From: Variovorax sp. PMC12
GTDB lineage: Bacteria > Pseudomonadota > Gammaproteobacteria > Burkholderiales > Burkholderiaceae_C
Direction: 5' to 3'
Assembly: GCF_003019815.1 (NCBI RefSeq)
Contig: NZ_CP027774.1
Location: 620,001-684,000 of the forward strand
Length of the DNA stretch: 64,000 bases
Shown here: one piece after another, positions 9,306-21,487 of the stretch
Layout of the letters: every line of letters starts with the position of its first letter
How positions within the stretch are numbered: the first letter of the stretch is position 1
Position numbers and translations under genes: made by a program
The notes under the pieces: generated by a model
Databases searched by the model: none
Seen by the model: the letters and a program-made list of their open reading frames with translations, nothing else
What the model was told of the DNA's origin: nothing

Positions 9306-9340
9306 CGGGCCACCCCTAGAAAAGGGTGGCCCGTTGTCGT
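9306..9340 (+). terminator. Strong hairpin terminator after the nucleoside ABC operon
   Basis: Perfect 10-bp stem CGGGCCACCC / GGGTGGCCCG around CTAGAAAA, followed by TTGTCGT. It starts 25 bases after the binding-protein stop codon. Stem strength and position suggest an intrinsic terminator, though the T tract is short. Confidence 0.75.
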
Positions 9341-9410
9341 ATGTGGACCGGCTCGGCGGGGGACGACTCGCTCGAACAGCAATGCCGCCGGCAAATAAAA
9401 AGTAAATCCG

Positions 9411-9439
9411 TTAAGAAGTGAGCGCTTATGTGTTACAAA
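9411..9439 (+). promoter_or_regulatory. Candidate sigma-70 promoter upstream of the TOMM locus
   Basis: The 345-base gap before the kinase gene contains an AT-rich patch. TTAAGA (9411-9416) and TACAAA (9434-9439) are 17 bases apart, each matching four of six consensus positions. This would give a leader of about 180 bases. The leader also holds CTAGAGTAAC at 9527-9536, nearly repeated upstream of the gene at 18623. Confidence 0.35.
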
Positions 9440-9626
9440 ATGAGACTTAACTCCTGAATTGTTATCTGCCTGCCACTGCCCGGATCTTCTTTCACGCCAT
9501 TCCGTGAGGAAAATCCTTGCCTTCAGCTAGAGTAACAATCGGTGTCGCAGCACCGGTCTGCTGAAAGGTGGATCGGGCGCCAAGCGCCTTCAGGAGGACC
9601 GCCAAAGATCCACAGACGAGGCTGAA

Positions 9627-13667
<4,041 letters not shown>

Positions 13668-13687
13668 ACCCAAGGATTGAAGCCACC

Positions 13688-14479
13688 ATGACCCTCCAGC
13701 GCCAGAACGCCGACCCGTTGCTCGAATTCCGCCTCGCCTACCTGCGCGGCATCGCCCGATCGTGGCAGGACGACGCCTACCGCCGCGAACTGCTCGAGCA
13801 GCGCGACATCCAGCCGCTGCTGCACCGCGATTTCGGCCTGCCGACGCTGTGGCCGCAGCTCGACATCTCGCTCTACCAGAGCGCCGACCCGCACCAGCGC
13901 GCCGAGTGGAAGCCCATGCTCACGGCCGGCTGGATCGGCCCCGACGACGCCTTCGTCATCGTGCTGCCGCAGGCGCCGGCGTCGAACGCCTCCGAGGCCC
14001 TGGCTGCCTACTACCAGCAGTTCCCCAACTTCATGGGCTCCTCCGCCCAGTTCGAAGCGTCCGAAGTGACACCGGGCCTGCTCGGCGGCGGCCTGCCCAC
14101 GGGCCTGGGCATTCCCGGCGGCGGCCCCGATTCGCTGCTGGCCTTCGGCGGCGTGGTGCTGCGCGCCATCGCGCTCGCATGGCAGTCGCCCGAGTTCCAC
14201 GCGGAACTCACCCGCGACGACGGCGCCGACAAGGCCAATGTGCTGAGCCAATGGCTGGGCTACAACAACCCGTTCAACTTCGAGATCCGCTTCGCGACCA
14301 ACTCGGCGTTCACCTGGGACGCCGCCGCCGGCCAGTGGAACCAGACGAACCCGGACGGCTCGCCCATCAAGAACAGCATCCGGCTGAACTACCCGAGCGC
14401 GCCCGAAGAAAAGGACATGTGGGCGATCGCGCTGACCTCGTACAACAACACGGGCAGCGCCTATCCGTTCACCTGCTGA
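13688..14479 (+). CDS. Probable TOMM precursor (BMA_0021/BMA_0022-like), internally duplicated
   Basis: A 263-residue protein 20 bases after the kinase gene, with AAGGA upstream of its ATG. Two related halves are visible. Residues about 11-65 (LLEFRLAYLRGIARSW, then LWPQLDISLY) resemble about 155-210 (LLAFGGVVLRAIALAW, then NPFNFEIRF). They are joined by a Gly/Pro-rich linker. The first helix of each half looks like the nitrile-hydratase-derived leader of some YcaO substrates. The protein ends in TSYNNTGSAYPFTC, with a lone terminal cysteine plus Ser/Thr residues that could be the modified core. Placement between the fusion kinase and the modifying enzymes strongly supports a precursor role. 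The alternative is a non-cleaved protein substrate of YcaO; the core boundary cannot be read from sequence. Confidence 0.75.
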   Translation: MTLQRQNADPLLEFRLAYLRGIARSWQDDAYRRELLEQRDIQPLLHRDFGLPTLWPQLDISLYQSADPHQRAEWKPMLTAGWIGPDDAFVIVLPQAPASNASEALAAYYQQFPNFMGSSAQFEASEVTPGLLGGGLPTGLGIPGGGPDSLLAFGGVVLRAIALAWQSPEFHAELTRDDGADKANVLSQWLGYNNPFNFEIRFATNSAFTWDAAAGQWNQTNPDGSPIKNSIRLNYPSAPEEKDMWAIALTSYNNTGSAYPFTC

Positions 14480-14495
14480 GCTTGCCGTCGCGCCG

Positions 14496-15344
14496 GTGCA
14501 GACGCAACCGCCGACCCAGGCGCTGCAGGGCGCCACGGCCACGCTGCTGCTGACGCTGGCCGCGCGTGCGCGCGCCGGCGGCATGGCGGACATGCCGGCG
14601 TTCGACGATCCGCAGGCGCGCCGCATTGCGGCGGCGCTGCCCCTCGACCTGTCGGGCTACGCGGCGGACGCCGCCTTCGTGCGCGGCGTGGTGGTGCGCG
14701 CGCTGCTGTTCGACCGGTACGCGGCGGAGTTTCTCGCGGCCCATCCGACGGGCCTGTGCATCTCGCTGGGCGCGGGCCTGTGCACGCGCCGCAGCCGGCT
14801 GGCCGCGGGTGCCGGCGCTGCAGCGGCCGGCGCGCGCTGGCTGAACGTCGACCTGCCTGATGCCATTTCCCTGCGCGAGCAATGCATGCCCCGCGCCGAG
14901 GAAGAAGACAACCTGGCCTGCTCGCTCCTCGATGCCGCGTGGCTCGACACTGCAGGCCTGCCGGGCGACCGGCCGGTGCTGGTGATGCTGGAGGGCGTCT
15001 GCCCCTACCTGCCGCAGGCGCCGCTGGAGGCCGTGCTGCGCCGGTTGGCCGAGCGGTTCGCGCGCGGCGGCCCGCCGTGCTTCGTCGTGCTCGACCACGT
15101 GCATCCGGCGCTCGCGCGGCTTCCGATGCAGGTGGGCGGCATGCAGCTGCCGGTGGTGTCGGGCTTCGAGGACGCAGCCGGACTCGCGCGCATTCATCCG
15201 TCGATCCGGGTGATGTCCGAGGAACATCCTTATGCGCAGTTCTCGCAGCAGCACTTGCTGTTCGAGACCGCGTTCCATGCCACCACGGGCGCGCGGCCCT
15301 ACGCCGTCGTCCGCCTCGCATTGGGCTCGCAAGACGATGCGTGA
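14496..15344 (+). CDS. SAM-dependent O-methyltransferase, TcmP/leucine carboxyl methyltransferase-like
   Basis: A 282-residue class I methyltransferase of the PPM1/TcmP type. TLLLTLAARARA and DDPQARRI at the N-terminus, the SAM-binding ISLGAGLCTRRSR, the acidic NVDLPDAISLRE and the later VLVMLEGVCPYL are family features. The GTG at 14496 is chosen because the first ATGs (14583, 14592) would delete the conserved N-terminal helix; no clear ribosome site precedes it, so coupling to the precursor gene 16 bases upstream is likely. It overlaps the YcaO gene by 8 bases. In this context it probably methylates the modified peptide, for example a C-terminal carboxylate, but the site is not known. Confidence 0.85.
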   Translation: MQTQPPTQALQGATATLLLTLAARARAGGMADMPAFDDPQARRIAAALPLDLSGYAADAAFVRGVVVRALLFDRYAAEFLAAHPTGLCISLGAGLCTRRSRLAAGAGAAAAGARWLNVDLPDAISLREQCMPRAEEEDNLACSLLDAAWLDTAGLPGDRPVLVMLEGVCPYLPQAPLEAVLRRLAERFARGGPPCFVVLDHVHPALARLPMQVGGMQLPVVSGFEDAAGLARIHPSIRVMSEEHPYAQFSQQHLLFETAFHATTGARPYAVVRLALGSQDDA

Positions 15345-17556
15345 CGCCGCCGCGCCCGACCTGTTCGGTGACGTCTTCCAGTGGCACGAGAAATACCTGC
15401 CGCCGGCGGTGCTGCGCGACCGCCTGCTGCTGCTGAGCGAGAACGAGCTGCTGGTGCTCGGCTCTCCCGGTGTCATGGCGCTCGAGCGCGTGCTGCGCGA
15501 AGGCGTGAGCCTGGCGACGCACTGCAGGGACGCGGGTGCCGGCGCGCTGCTCGCCGAGATGCTGCATGCGCTTGGCGCCTTGCTGCGGCAGGGCCTGGTG
15601 CGCCCGGTGATGCTGCGCGGCGGCGAGGCCTACCTGCTGCCCGATTTCTCGGCGCCGCACACGCCCATGGCGGTCACGGTCCGTGTCGAGGCCATCTCGC
15701 TGACGGACGCGGTGGGCCGCGGCGCGGCGATGCGCTGGGGCCAGGCGCTGGCCGAGGCGCTCGATGGCGCGGAATATGGGGCGGGCGATGGCCCCGGCCT
15801 CACGATCGTGTACTGCGACGACTACCTGGACCCCCGGCTGGGCGCCATCGATGCCCGGCAGCGCGCAAAGGGACAGCCGTGGTTGCTGGTGAAGCCGGCG
15901 GGCGAGCAGGCCATGGTCGGCCCGCTGTTCACGCCGCGTGCCGGCGGAAGCGAAGGCGAGGCGCCGGCCTGCTGGCATTGCCTTGCGCACCGCTGGCTGC
16001 GCAACCGGCCGGCGCGCGCCTGGTGGCGGGCGCGGCATGGCGACCTGGACAGCGGGCCGCCGGTGCGCGCGGGCGCCAGCCTGGTGGCCGAACGGCTGGA
16101 CGGGCTGCTCGTCAAGGCGCGGCAGATGCTGGTCGCACCGCCCGGCGAGGCGCAGGCGGTATGGACGCTCGATCCGCTCGAAAGAAACCCCGTGGCCGCG
16201 CGCCCTCAATGCCCGCAGTGCGGAAACCCGGGGCTCATGGCGCTGCTGCAGCGCGAGCGCATCGCGCCGGCGCCCGGCGGACCTGTCGCCGGCGCCGACG
16301 GCGGCTGGCGCACCGTGCCGGCTTCGGCCACGGTCGAGCGCCTGTCGCGCCATGTCGGGCCCCTGTGCGGCGTGATCGCGCGGGTTAGGTCCCTGAATGC
16401 AGAGTCCGACGACATGCTGACGGTCTACCGCAGCGAGATCTTCAAGACCCCGCAGACACTCGGCGACCCGGCCCCCGGCGCCTGGGTGCAGACCTGCCTG
16501 GGCAAGGGCATGTCGGCGGCGCAGTCACGTGCCAGCGCGATGTGCGAGGCGGTGGAGCGCTACGCCGCTTTCTACCAGGGCGACGAAGCCACGGTCATCG
16601 CGCCCGCCGCGGACCTGGACGCGCGCTGCATTCCGCCGACCGCGCTGGCGCACTTCAGCGAGTACCAGAAGTCGCAATTCGGCACCGAGAAGCCGCCGCA
16701 CGCCGTGGCTGCGGCCGACGCCGGACCGGAGCCGGCCTGGTGGGTGCCCGCGTGGTCGCTGACCGCCGATGCGCGCTGCTATCTGCCGCTGGCCTTCTGC
16801 CACGCCCATGCGCCCGCCGAAAGCCAGTACCACGTCACCTGGACATCGAACGGCTGCGCTGCCGGGAACACGCTCGAGGAGGCCATCCTGCAGGGCTTCC
16901 TCGAACTGGTGGAGCGCGATGCCGCCGCCATCTGGTGGTACGACCGGGTCCGCCGGCCTGCCATCGACCTGGACGGCATGCCGGTCGCCACCCGCCTGCG
17001 CCTGTCGCGCACATGGGGGCTGCAGTGGGCGCACTGGGTGCTCGACATCACGCACGACTTCGGCATTCCGGTGGTCGCGGCGGTGGGGCGGCACCGGCAG
17101 ACCGGCGAATGGGCCGTCGGCTTCGGCTGCAGTCCGGACCGCATGCTGGCCTGCGAGCGCGCGCTCACCGAAATGAGCCAGCTGATCGCGGCGGGCAAGA
17201 CCTTCCCGGTGCCCGGCGCCGACGGCGCGCACGAGGCGCCGGCATTCCTCGTGCCGATGGAAGAGGGCGGCGCCATACCGCTGCATCCGTCGCCCGACGC
17301 CGGTGCGCGGCGCGACATCGCCGGGGAGATTGCGCGGTGCGTGGGCATCGCCACCGGCCTGGGCCTGGAGACGATCGTGCTCGACCACTCGCGCCCGGAC
17401 ATTCCGCTGCGCACGGTCAAGGTCGTGGTGCCGGGCCTGTGCCACATCTGGCCCGAGCTGGGCAACCAGCGTCTCTACGGCGTGCCCGTGGCGATGGGGT
17501 GGCGCAACGCGCCCCTGCAGGAAGCCGATCTCAACCCCCAGGCGCTGTACGTCTGA
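15337..17556 (+). CDS. TOMM cyclodehydratase: leader-binding/E1-like domain fused to YcaO
   Basis: A 739-residue fusion that should catalyse ATP-dependent cyclisation of Cys/Ser/Thr to azolines. The start at ATG 15337 overlaps the methyltransferase stop by 8 bases. The first 95 or so residues look like a winged-helix leader-recognition (RRE) element. The E1-like part follows, with two CxxC pairs (Cys212/Cys215 and Cys292/Cys295) expected to bind zinc. From about residue 365 the YcaO domain has its ATP/Mg-binding signatures: CEAVERYAAF (Glu404, Glu407, Arg408), LELVERDAAAIWW and ACERALTEMSQLI. The C-terminus ends NPQALYV rather than the proline-rich tail common in azoline-forming YcaOs. No flavin dehydrogenase gene is nearby, so azolines may not be oxidised. 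Confidence 0.92.
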   Translation: MRDAAAPDLFGDVFQWHEKYLPPAVLRDRLLLLSENELLVLGSPGVMALERVLREGVSLATHCRDAGAGALLAEMLHALGALLRQGLVRPVMLRGGEAYLLPDFSAPHTPMAVTVRVEAISLTDAVGRGAAMRWGQALAEALDGAEYGAGDGPGLTIVYCDDYLDPRLGAIDARQRAKGQPWLLVKPAGEQAMVGPLFTPRAGGSEGEAPACWHCLAHRWLRNRPARAWWRARHGDLDSGPPVRAGASLVAERLDGLLVKARQMLVAPPGEAQAVWTLDPLERNPVAARPQCPQCGNPGLMALLQRERIAPAPGGPVAGADGGWRTVPASATVERLSRHVGPLCGVIARVRSLNAESDDMLTVYRSEIFKTPQTLGDPAPGAWVQTCLGKGMSAAQSRASAMCEAVERYAAFYQGDEATVIAPAADLDARCIPPTALAHFSEYQKSQFGTEKPPHAVAAADAGPEPAWWVPAWSLTADARCYLPLAFCHAHAPAESQYHVTWTSNGCAAGNTLEEAILQGFLELVERDAAAIWWYDRVRRPAIDLDGMPVATRLRLSRTWGLQWAHWVLDITHDFGIPVVAAVGRHRQTGEWAVGFGCSPDRMLACERALTEMSQLIAAGKTFPVPGADGAHEAPAFLVPMEEGGAIPLHPSPDAGARRDIAGEIARCVGIATGLGLETIVLDHSRPDIPLRTVKVVVPGLCHIWPELGNQRLYGVPVAMGWRNAPLQEADLNPQALYV

Positions 17557-17579
17557 GCGGGCGAGCGAAAATACAGGGT

Positions 17580-18518
17580 ATGGCTCTCTTCAGGAACAAG
17601 CGAGACGGCCGCTCCATCGTGCTGCGCCCCGTCCATGCGTTCGGCCGCCGTCCGTCGGCCTGCCAGACCGTGCTCAAGGCGCCCGATGTGTCGCAGGTCC
17701 ATGCATTGGTCCGCTGGAACAGCCTGGCCTGGGAAATCGTCGACCAGAGCCGCAACGGCACCACCCTGGACGGGGTACGCCTGCCGAACGGCCGCTGGAC
17801 CGCCCTGAGCGTGGGCGCCGAGGTGCGCATGGGCCTGGGCGACGAATCGGCCTGGATCGTGCAGGACCTGGCGCCGCCCGTCACCTGCCTGTTCCCGGGC
17901 CAGGGACACGGTTCGCCCGTGGCGCTCAACCCGCGCGAAACCCTGTTGCCCGACGCCCAGCAGCCCGAGGTGAACGTGTATTTCCACGAGGGGCGCTGGA
18001 TGCTCGAGCACATCGACGGCATCGAGCACCTGAACGACGGCGCCATGGTCAGCACCTCGCGCGGCGCGTGGGAGTTCGTGCTGTGCGACGACCTGGAGTC
18101 GACATCGGAGAACGTCGTCGCCTCGTCGGCGCCGAAGACGGCGGATGTCGCGCTGCATTTCGACGTCAGCCAGGATGAGGAGCACACCAGCCTCAGCCTG
18201 CTGGCCGACGGCAAGTCGGTGTCGCTGGGCGAGCGCATCCACCACTACACCTTGGTCACGCTCGCGCGGGTGCGCCAGCAGGACGCGCAACGCGGCGTTC
18301 CACCGCAAAGCCAGGGCTGGATCGGGCTGGACGACCTCTCGCGCATGCTGGGCGTGGAGCCTTCTTACGTGAACATCCAGATCTTCCGCGCCAAGCACCA
18401 GATCCTCAATGCGCTGCCGGCCAGCCTGGGCGAGCCGCCACTGGTCGAGCGGCGGCGCGGCAACGTGCGCCTGGGCGACTACCCCTTCGAGATCCGGGGC
18501 GGCGCGCACCCCATGTAA
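17580..18518 (+). CDS. FHA-domain protein
   Basis: A 312-residue protein whose N-terminal 90 residues match the forkhead-associated fold that binds phosphothreonine: FGRRPSACQTVL, then VSQVHALVRW, then DQSRNGTTLDGVRL, containing the usual Gly-Arg, Ser-x-x-His and Asn-Gly positions. The remaining 220 residues are not recognised; they end in a basic, possibly DNA-binding-like segment around LDDLSRMLGVEPSYVNIQIF. The ATG at 17580 lies 23 bases after the YcaO stop, and upstream frame extension is a shadow of YcaO. An FHA protein next to a Hanks kinase suggests a phosphorylation-dependent partner or regulator of the locus. That link is inference. Confidence 0.85.
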   Translation: MALFRNKRDGRSIVLRPVHAFGRRPSACQTVLKAPDVSQVHALVRWNSLAWEIVDQSRNGTTLDGVRLPNGRWTALSVGAEVRMGLGDESAWIVQDLAPPVTCLFPGQGHGSPVALNPRETLLPDAQQPEVNVYFHEGRWMLEHIDGIEHLNDGAMVSTSRGAWEFVLCDDLESTSENVVASSAPKTADVALHFDVSQDEEHTSLSLLADGKSVSLGERIHHYTLVTLARVRQQDAQRGVPPQSQGWIGLDDLSRMLGVEPSYVNIQIFRAKHQILNALPASLGEPPLVERRRGNVRLGDYPFEIRGGAHPM

Positions 18519-18622
18519 TCGGTTGTAATTTCATTTCTCTCCCGCTCTCCCTAGAGTGACTTCCAGTGCAATGCCGCCCCTGCGGCGCGCATTGGCTGAT
18601 TCAGTCACTTCTTCAGAGAGTC

Positions 18623-19282
18623 ATGGGCAAGATCTATTCCGTCACGGTCGACAACCACGCAAGCCATTCGGCTTACTTCATGGTGTTCCAGAGCGACCCG
18701 ACCCAGTGGGCGCCCAACGCCTTGTCGCTCGCCTGGTTCGCCAAGTATTCGAACCCCGGGCAGAACGCGCGTACCCGCTTCGAATGGACGACCGACACCG
18801 GTTTCTCCTGGGCTGAAACCGGCGAGCTGCAGCCCGGCATCCAGTTCGCTCCGGCCGAAACCTGCGAGCCGAGCGGCGGCAGCAACAGGATCTCGCTGGA
18901 CTGCGAAGACGGCATCTACCGGTTCGCCAACCCCAGCTGGGGCGCCGATCCCGCGCGCTTCTACCTGGCCGAGACCGCCAACATCCCGGCCCGGTCGCAG
19001 GCCTGCGTCGGCGTGACCATGTCCGGCAGCACGGTCTATGCGGTGCAGGCCCGCCCGAACCAGAACCTGGCCTTCTCGCCACGCCCCCGGTACTTCATTG
19101 CTTACGGCGACTACCAGCAAGGCGACGTCATCGATGTCAGCACGGTCAACAACCCGCTGGAGCTGTCGTTCCCGGCCGGCGTCCATGCGCTGACGACCAC
19201 GCTGCATGCCGACGGCAGCTGGACCCGGCCGATCTCCCTTGCCCGGGCCAACGAGCAGCGCCTGCGGCTGCTGTCCATTTGA
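18623..19282 (+). CDS. RhiA-like beta-rich protein of unknown role
   Basis: A 219-residue predicted soluble protein without signal peptide or membrane segment. The ATG at 18623 is chosen because the sequence MGKIYSVTVDNHASHSAYFM begins the recognisable domain; an upstream ATG at 18566 adds an unrelated extension. Segments such as SLAWFAKYSNPGQN and FEWTTDTGFSWAETGEL recall, from memory, the rhizosphere-expressed RhiA protein family of rhizobia, whose biochemical role is not established. The leader contains CTAGAGTGAC (18551-18560), nearly identical to a motif before the kinase gene. It is probably the first gene of a three-gene run. Confidence 0.6.
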   Translation: MGKIYSVTVDNHASHSAYFMVFQSDPTQWAPNALSLAWFAKYSNPGQNARTRFEWTTDTGFSWAETGELQPGIQFAPAETCEPSGGSNRISLDCEDGIYRFANPSWGADPARFYLAETANIPARSQACVGVTMSGSTVYAVQARPNQNLAFSPRPRYFIAYGDYQQGDVIDVSTVNNPLELSFPAGVHALTTTLHADGSWTRPISLARANEQRLRLLSI

Positions 19283-19299
19283 GTGAGGAGGAAAGCGAA

Positions 19300-19791
19300 A
19301 TGCATATCGCCAGCGCCAATGTTTCGAGGCCGACACCGGATTTCGCGGAGGACGACCGTGAAAAGAACACCGCGTTCTTCAATGCGCGGCGCCACGCCGA
19401 CGACCCGCCTGCCCGGCGCGCCGGCGAGGGCGCGATGAGCATGGACGTGCGGCGCGTGCTGCTCGTGCCCCCGGGCGCCCGCCTCGAGGATCCGCGGGTG
19501 ACCTGCCTGCCGATGGAAGAGCGCGTCTGGGAGAGCGGCTACACGCTGGTCATCGACGAAGTCAAGCGCGGGCTGCTGCAGGACTTCTGGAAGCACTACT
19601 ACGGCTCGTCCGCCGAGATGGACGTCTCGGGCGTGCAGCTGATGGAGTTCCGCAAGGACATCATGGCGGTGACGCCGGAGTGCGTGGGCCAGCCGGCGGT
19701 GCTGCGCTTTCTCGTCGAACTGGGGCGGATGTGCGTGCAGGCCTACCGCCAGGACGCCAGCCTGCGCGTGGTGACCAACCACGCGGCCTGA
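19300..19791 (+). CDS. Conserved-looking hypothetical protein, 163 residues
   Basis: Not recognised. The ATG at 19300 has a strong AGGAGG eight to ten bases upstream and starts 17 bases after the RhiA-like gene, so the two are cotranscribed. The N-terminal 45 residues are polar and probably disordered. From MSMDVRRVLLVPPGARL onward the protein looks folded, with mixed strands and helices (ESGYTLVIDEVKRGLLQDFW, VLRFLVELGRMCVQAYRQD). No signal peptide, membrane segment or catalytic motif is seen. Its position between a RhiA-like gene and a nucleotidyltransferase-like gene beside a TOMM locus suggests an accessory role only by association. Confidence 0.7.
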   Translation: MHIASANVSRPTPDFAEDDREKNTAFFNARRHADDPPARRAGEGAMSMDVRRVLLVPPGARLEDPRVTCLPMEERVWESGYTLVIDEVKRGLLQDFWKHYYGSSAEMDVSGVQLMEFRKDIMAVTPECVGQPAVLRFLVELGRMCVQAYRQDASLRVVTNHAA

Positions 19792-19820
19792 GATCCGATT
19801 GCTGCTGGAGGACATATTCG

Positions 19821-20984
19821 ATGGGATGCCTGGCTCCTCAGAACATGAGGCAAATTTTCCCGAGGTGCCCCGGGCCCAGGGACCTGTACAGCCCTGATGC
19901 CACGACCGGGCAGGCCATGGCACCCGTTTGCCCCTGGTGCCGCAAGGAGGATCGCAACACGCATTTCGATCCCGCCCGGCTTCAGGTGCGCGCCGTCCAG
20001 TTGGAATCGCACAGTCCGGTATTGCAGCGCCCGGAAACCGCGGAGCCTGCCCAGGCGCGGTCGGTGATGACCCGGTGGTTCCTGGCCTCGCTTTATGTCG
20101 ACGCGATCGGCAGGCCGCCTAGCCCGGATTCACTCGCGTTCTGCGTGGCCGGTTCCCTGGCCCGCCTGGATGCGGCCCCGGTGTCCGACATCGAATGCTT
20201 CGTCATCCTGAAGGACCCGTCCGCCGCCGTGCGGATGAAGGCTGTGGGGAGGGTGTTCAGGAAAAAGCTGCTGGCCACTGCGCCGCACGATCCGGCGGGG
20301 AGGGCGGGCGATCCCGCCGGCATCGACCCGGTCACGCTCTGCGATGGACCCGCGGAGATCCGCAACCTCATCGTGCAGAGGAACATGGACCGGCTGATTC
20401 ATCCGCTGCTGAATGCGCAGGTGGCTTTCGGCAATCGCGAACTCCTCGCGGAGCTGTGCGATCTCCTGAGGAACGCGGTGTCACCGGACCTCAGAGCCCA
20501 GGGCCTGTCGGACCTGAAGGCGTGTTTTCATGACTGCCAGCCCTCGAGGCTGCCGGGAAGCTTCGGCGGCCTGGTGGCGATGGACCTCGAAAGAGACCTC
20601 GCCCGGCCGCTGGCGCTGTGCGTGAACGGCCTTGCCAGATACAACGGCATCGATGCCATTGGCGTGCGCGCCCAGGCTCACGAACTCCGGACGGCCAAGG
20701 TCATATCCGCCCCTGTGCACGAGATGATCATTGCCTGCTCAGAGGCGCTGGACCGAATCTGCGCGGCCTCGCAGCTGGCATGCCTGGGCCATCACGCGGA
20801 CACGCTCGACGTCAGCAGCGAGGCCGCGGTACCCGGCGAGTTGATGAAGGTCGCCGCTCAGGTCAATTGCCTGCAGCACATCGCGTCCAGATACCTGGAA
20901 TGGCTCGACTCCGGCACGCCGGTCATCTTCGGCAACGAGAGCCCCTTCCTGAGCAAGTCTCCCGCGACCTACTACGGGGTGTGA
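19821..20984 (+). CDS. Nucleotidyltransferase-like (GlnD/DUF294 or MNT style) protein
   Basis: A 387-residue protein starting at ATG 19821 with GGAGGA about nine bases upstream. Residues 111-130 (GSLARLDAAPVSDIECFVIL) match the active-site pattern of polymerase-beta-fold nucleotidyltransferases: Gly-Ser, then Asp123-x-Glu125 after about ten residues. The region to about 230 is consistent with the rest of such a domain. The first 40 residues contain four cysteines (Cys3, Cys16, Cys37, Cys40, the last pair in CPWC), which might bind a metal. The C-terminal 150 residues are helical and unrecognised. It could nucleotidylate a protein partner, act as a toxin, or be an inactive relative. It ends the TOMM-proximal block. 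Confidence 0.65.
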   Translation: MGCLAPQNMRQIFPRCPGPRDLYSPDATTGQAMAPVCPWCRKEDRNTHFDPARLQVRAVQLESHSPVLQRPETAEPAQARSVMTRWFLASLYVDAIGRPPSPDSLAFCVAGSLARLDAAPVSDIECFVILKDPSAAVRMKAVGRVFRKKLLATAPHDPAGRAGDPAGIDPVTLCDGPAEIRNLIVQRNMDRLIHPLLNAQVAFGNRELLAELCDLLRNAVSPDLRAQGLSDLKACFHDCQPSRLPGSFGGLVAMDLERDLARPLALCVNGLARYNGIDAIGVRAQAHELRTAKVISAPVHEMIIACSEALDRICAASQLACLGHHADTLDVSSEAAVPGELMKVAAQVNCLQHIASRYLEWLDSGTPVIFGNESPFLSKSPATYYGV

Positions 20985-20998
20985 CCGGCGCGGCCGGT
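20984..20998. terminator. Hairpin between convergent genes
   Basis: Inverted repeat ACCGGC-GCG-GCCGGT beginning at the last base of the upstream stop codon and followed by TTCGTT. It lies exactly in the 18-base gap between two convergent genes, so it may terminate both. Confidence 0.45.
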
Positions 20999-21002
20999 TC
21001 GT

Positions 21003-21395
21003 TCAGGCCTGCGCCGCCTGCAGCTGCGCGCCCATCTTCTGGTGGATCAGGTTCACCGCCTTCAGCGGTCGCAGCATCACCTTGAACTCGGTGATCCGGC
21101 CGGCGTCGTTCCACTTGATCATGTCGACGCCGTTGATCTGGATGCCGTCCAGCTCCAGCGTGAACTCGAGCACCGCGTCGTTCGCGGACTGGAGCTCGCG
21201 CACGTAGCGGAAGCTCTCGTTGAAGAACACCTGGAACGCCGCGGCCAGGTATTTCTGCGTGATGGCCTTGCCCACCTGGGGCTTGTGCACCACCGGCGAA
21301 TGAAAGACGGCCTCGTCGTCGAGCAGGGCGTCGAGCCCCGCCGCGTCGCGTTCCTTGACGAGGCGGTGCCAGGTGGCGAGTGTGTCGATCGGCAT
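21003..21395 (-). CDS. SnoaL/NTF2-like protein
   Basis: A 130-residue single-domain protein with the cone-shaped alpha+beta NTF2-like pattern: an N-terminal helix MPIDTLATWHRLVKERDAAG, then LDDEAVFHSPVV and a run of strands ending in LELDGIQINGVDMIKW and EFKVML. The ATG at 21395 has GGAGACAC immediately upstream on the minus strand. Proteins of this fold serve as isomerases, hydrolases or ligand binders; the sequence does not say which. It is convergent with the nucleotidyltransferase-like gene and separated by 92 bases from the amine-oxidase operon, so it may be the last gene of that operon. Confidence 0.8.
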   Translation of the reverse strand: MPIDTLATWHRLVKERDAAGLDALLDDEAVFHSPVVHKPQVGKAITQKYLAAAFQVFFNESFRYVRELQSANDAVLEFTLELDGIQINGVDMIKWNDAGRITEFKVMLRPLKAVNLIHQKMGAQLQAAQA

Positions 21396-21487
21396 GTGTC
21401 TCCTGGGGCTGTTGTGGTTGACGCCCGCCATTTGACGCACGCACGCGCCGCATGGCAAGGCGGCACGCGCGCGTAGGCGACTCGCCT

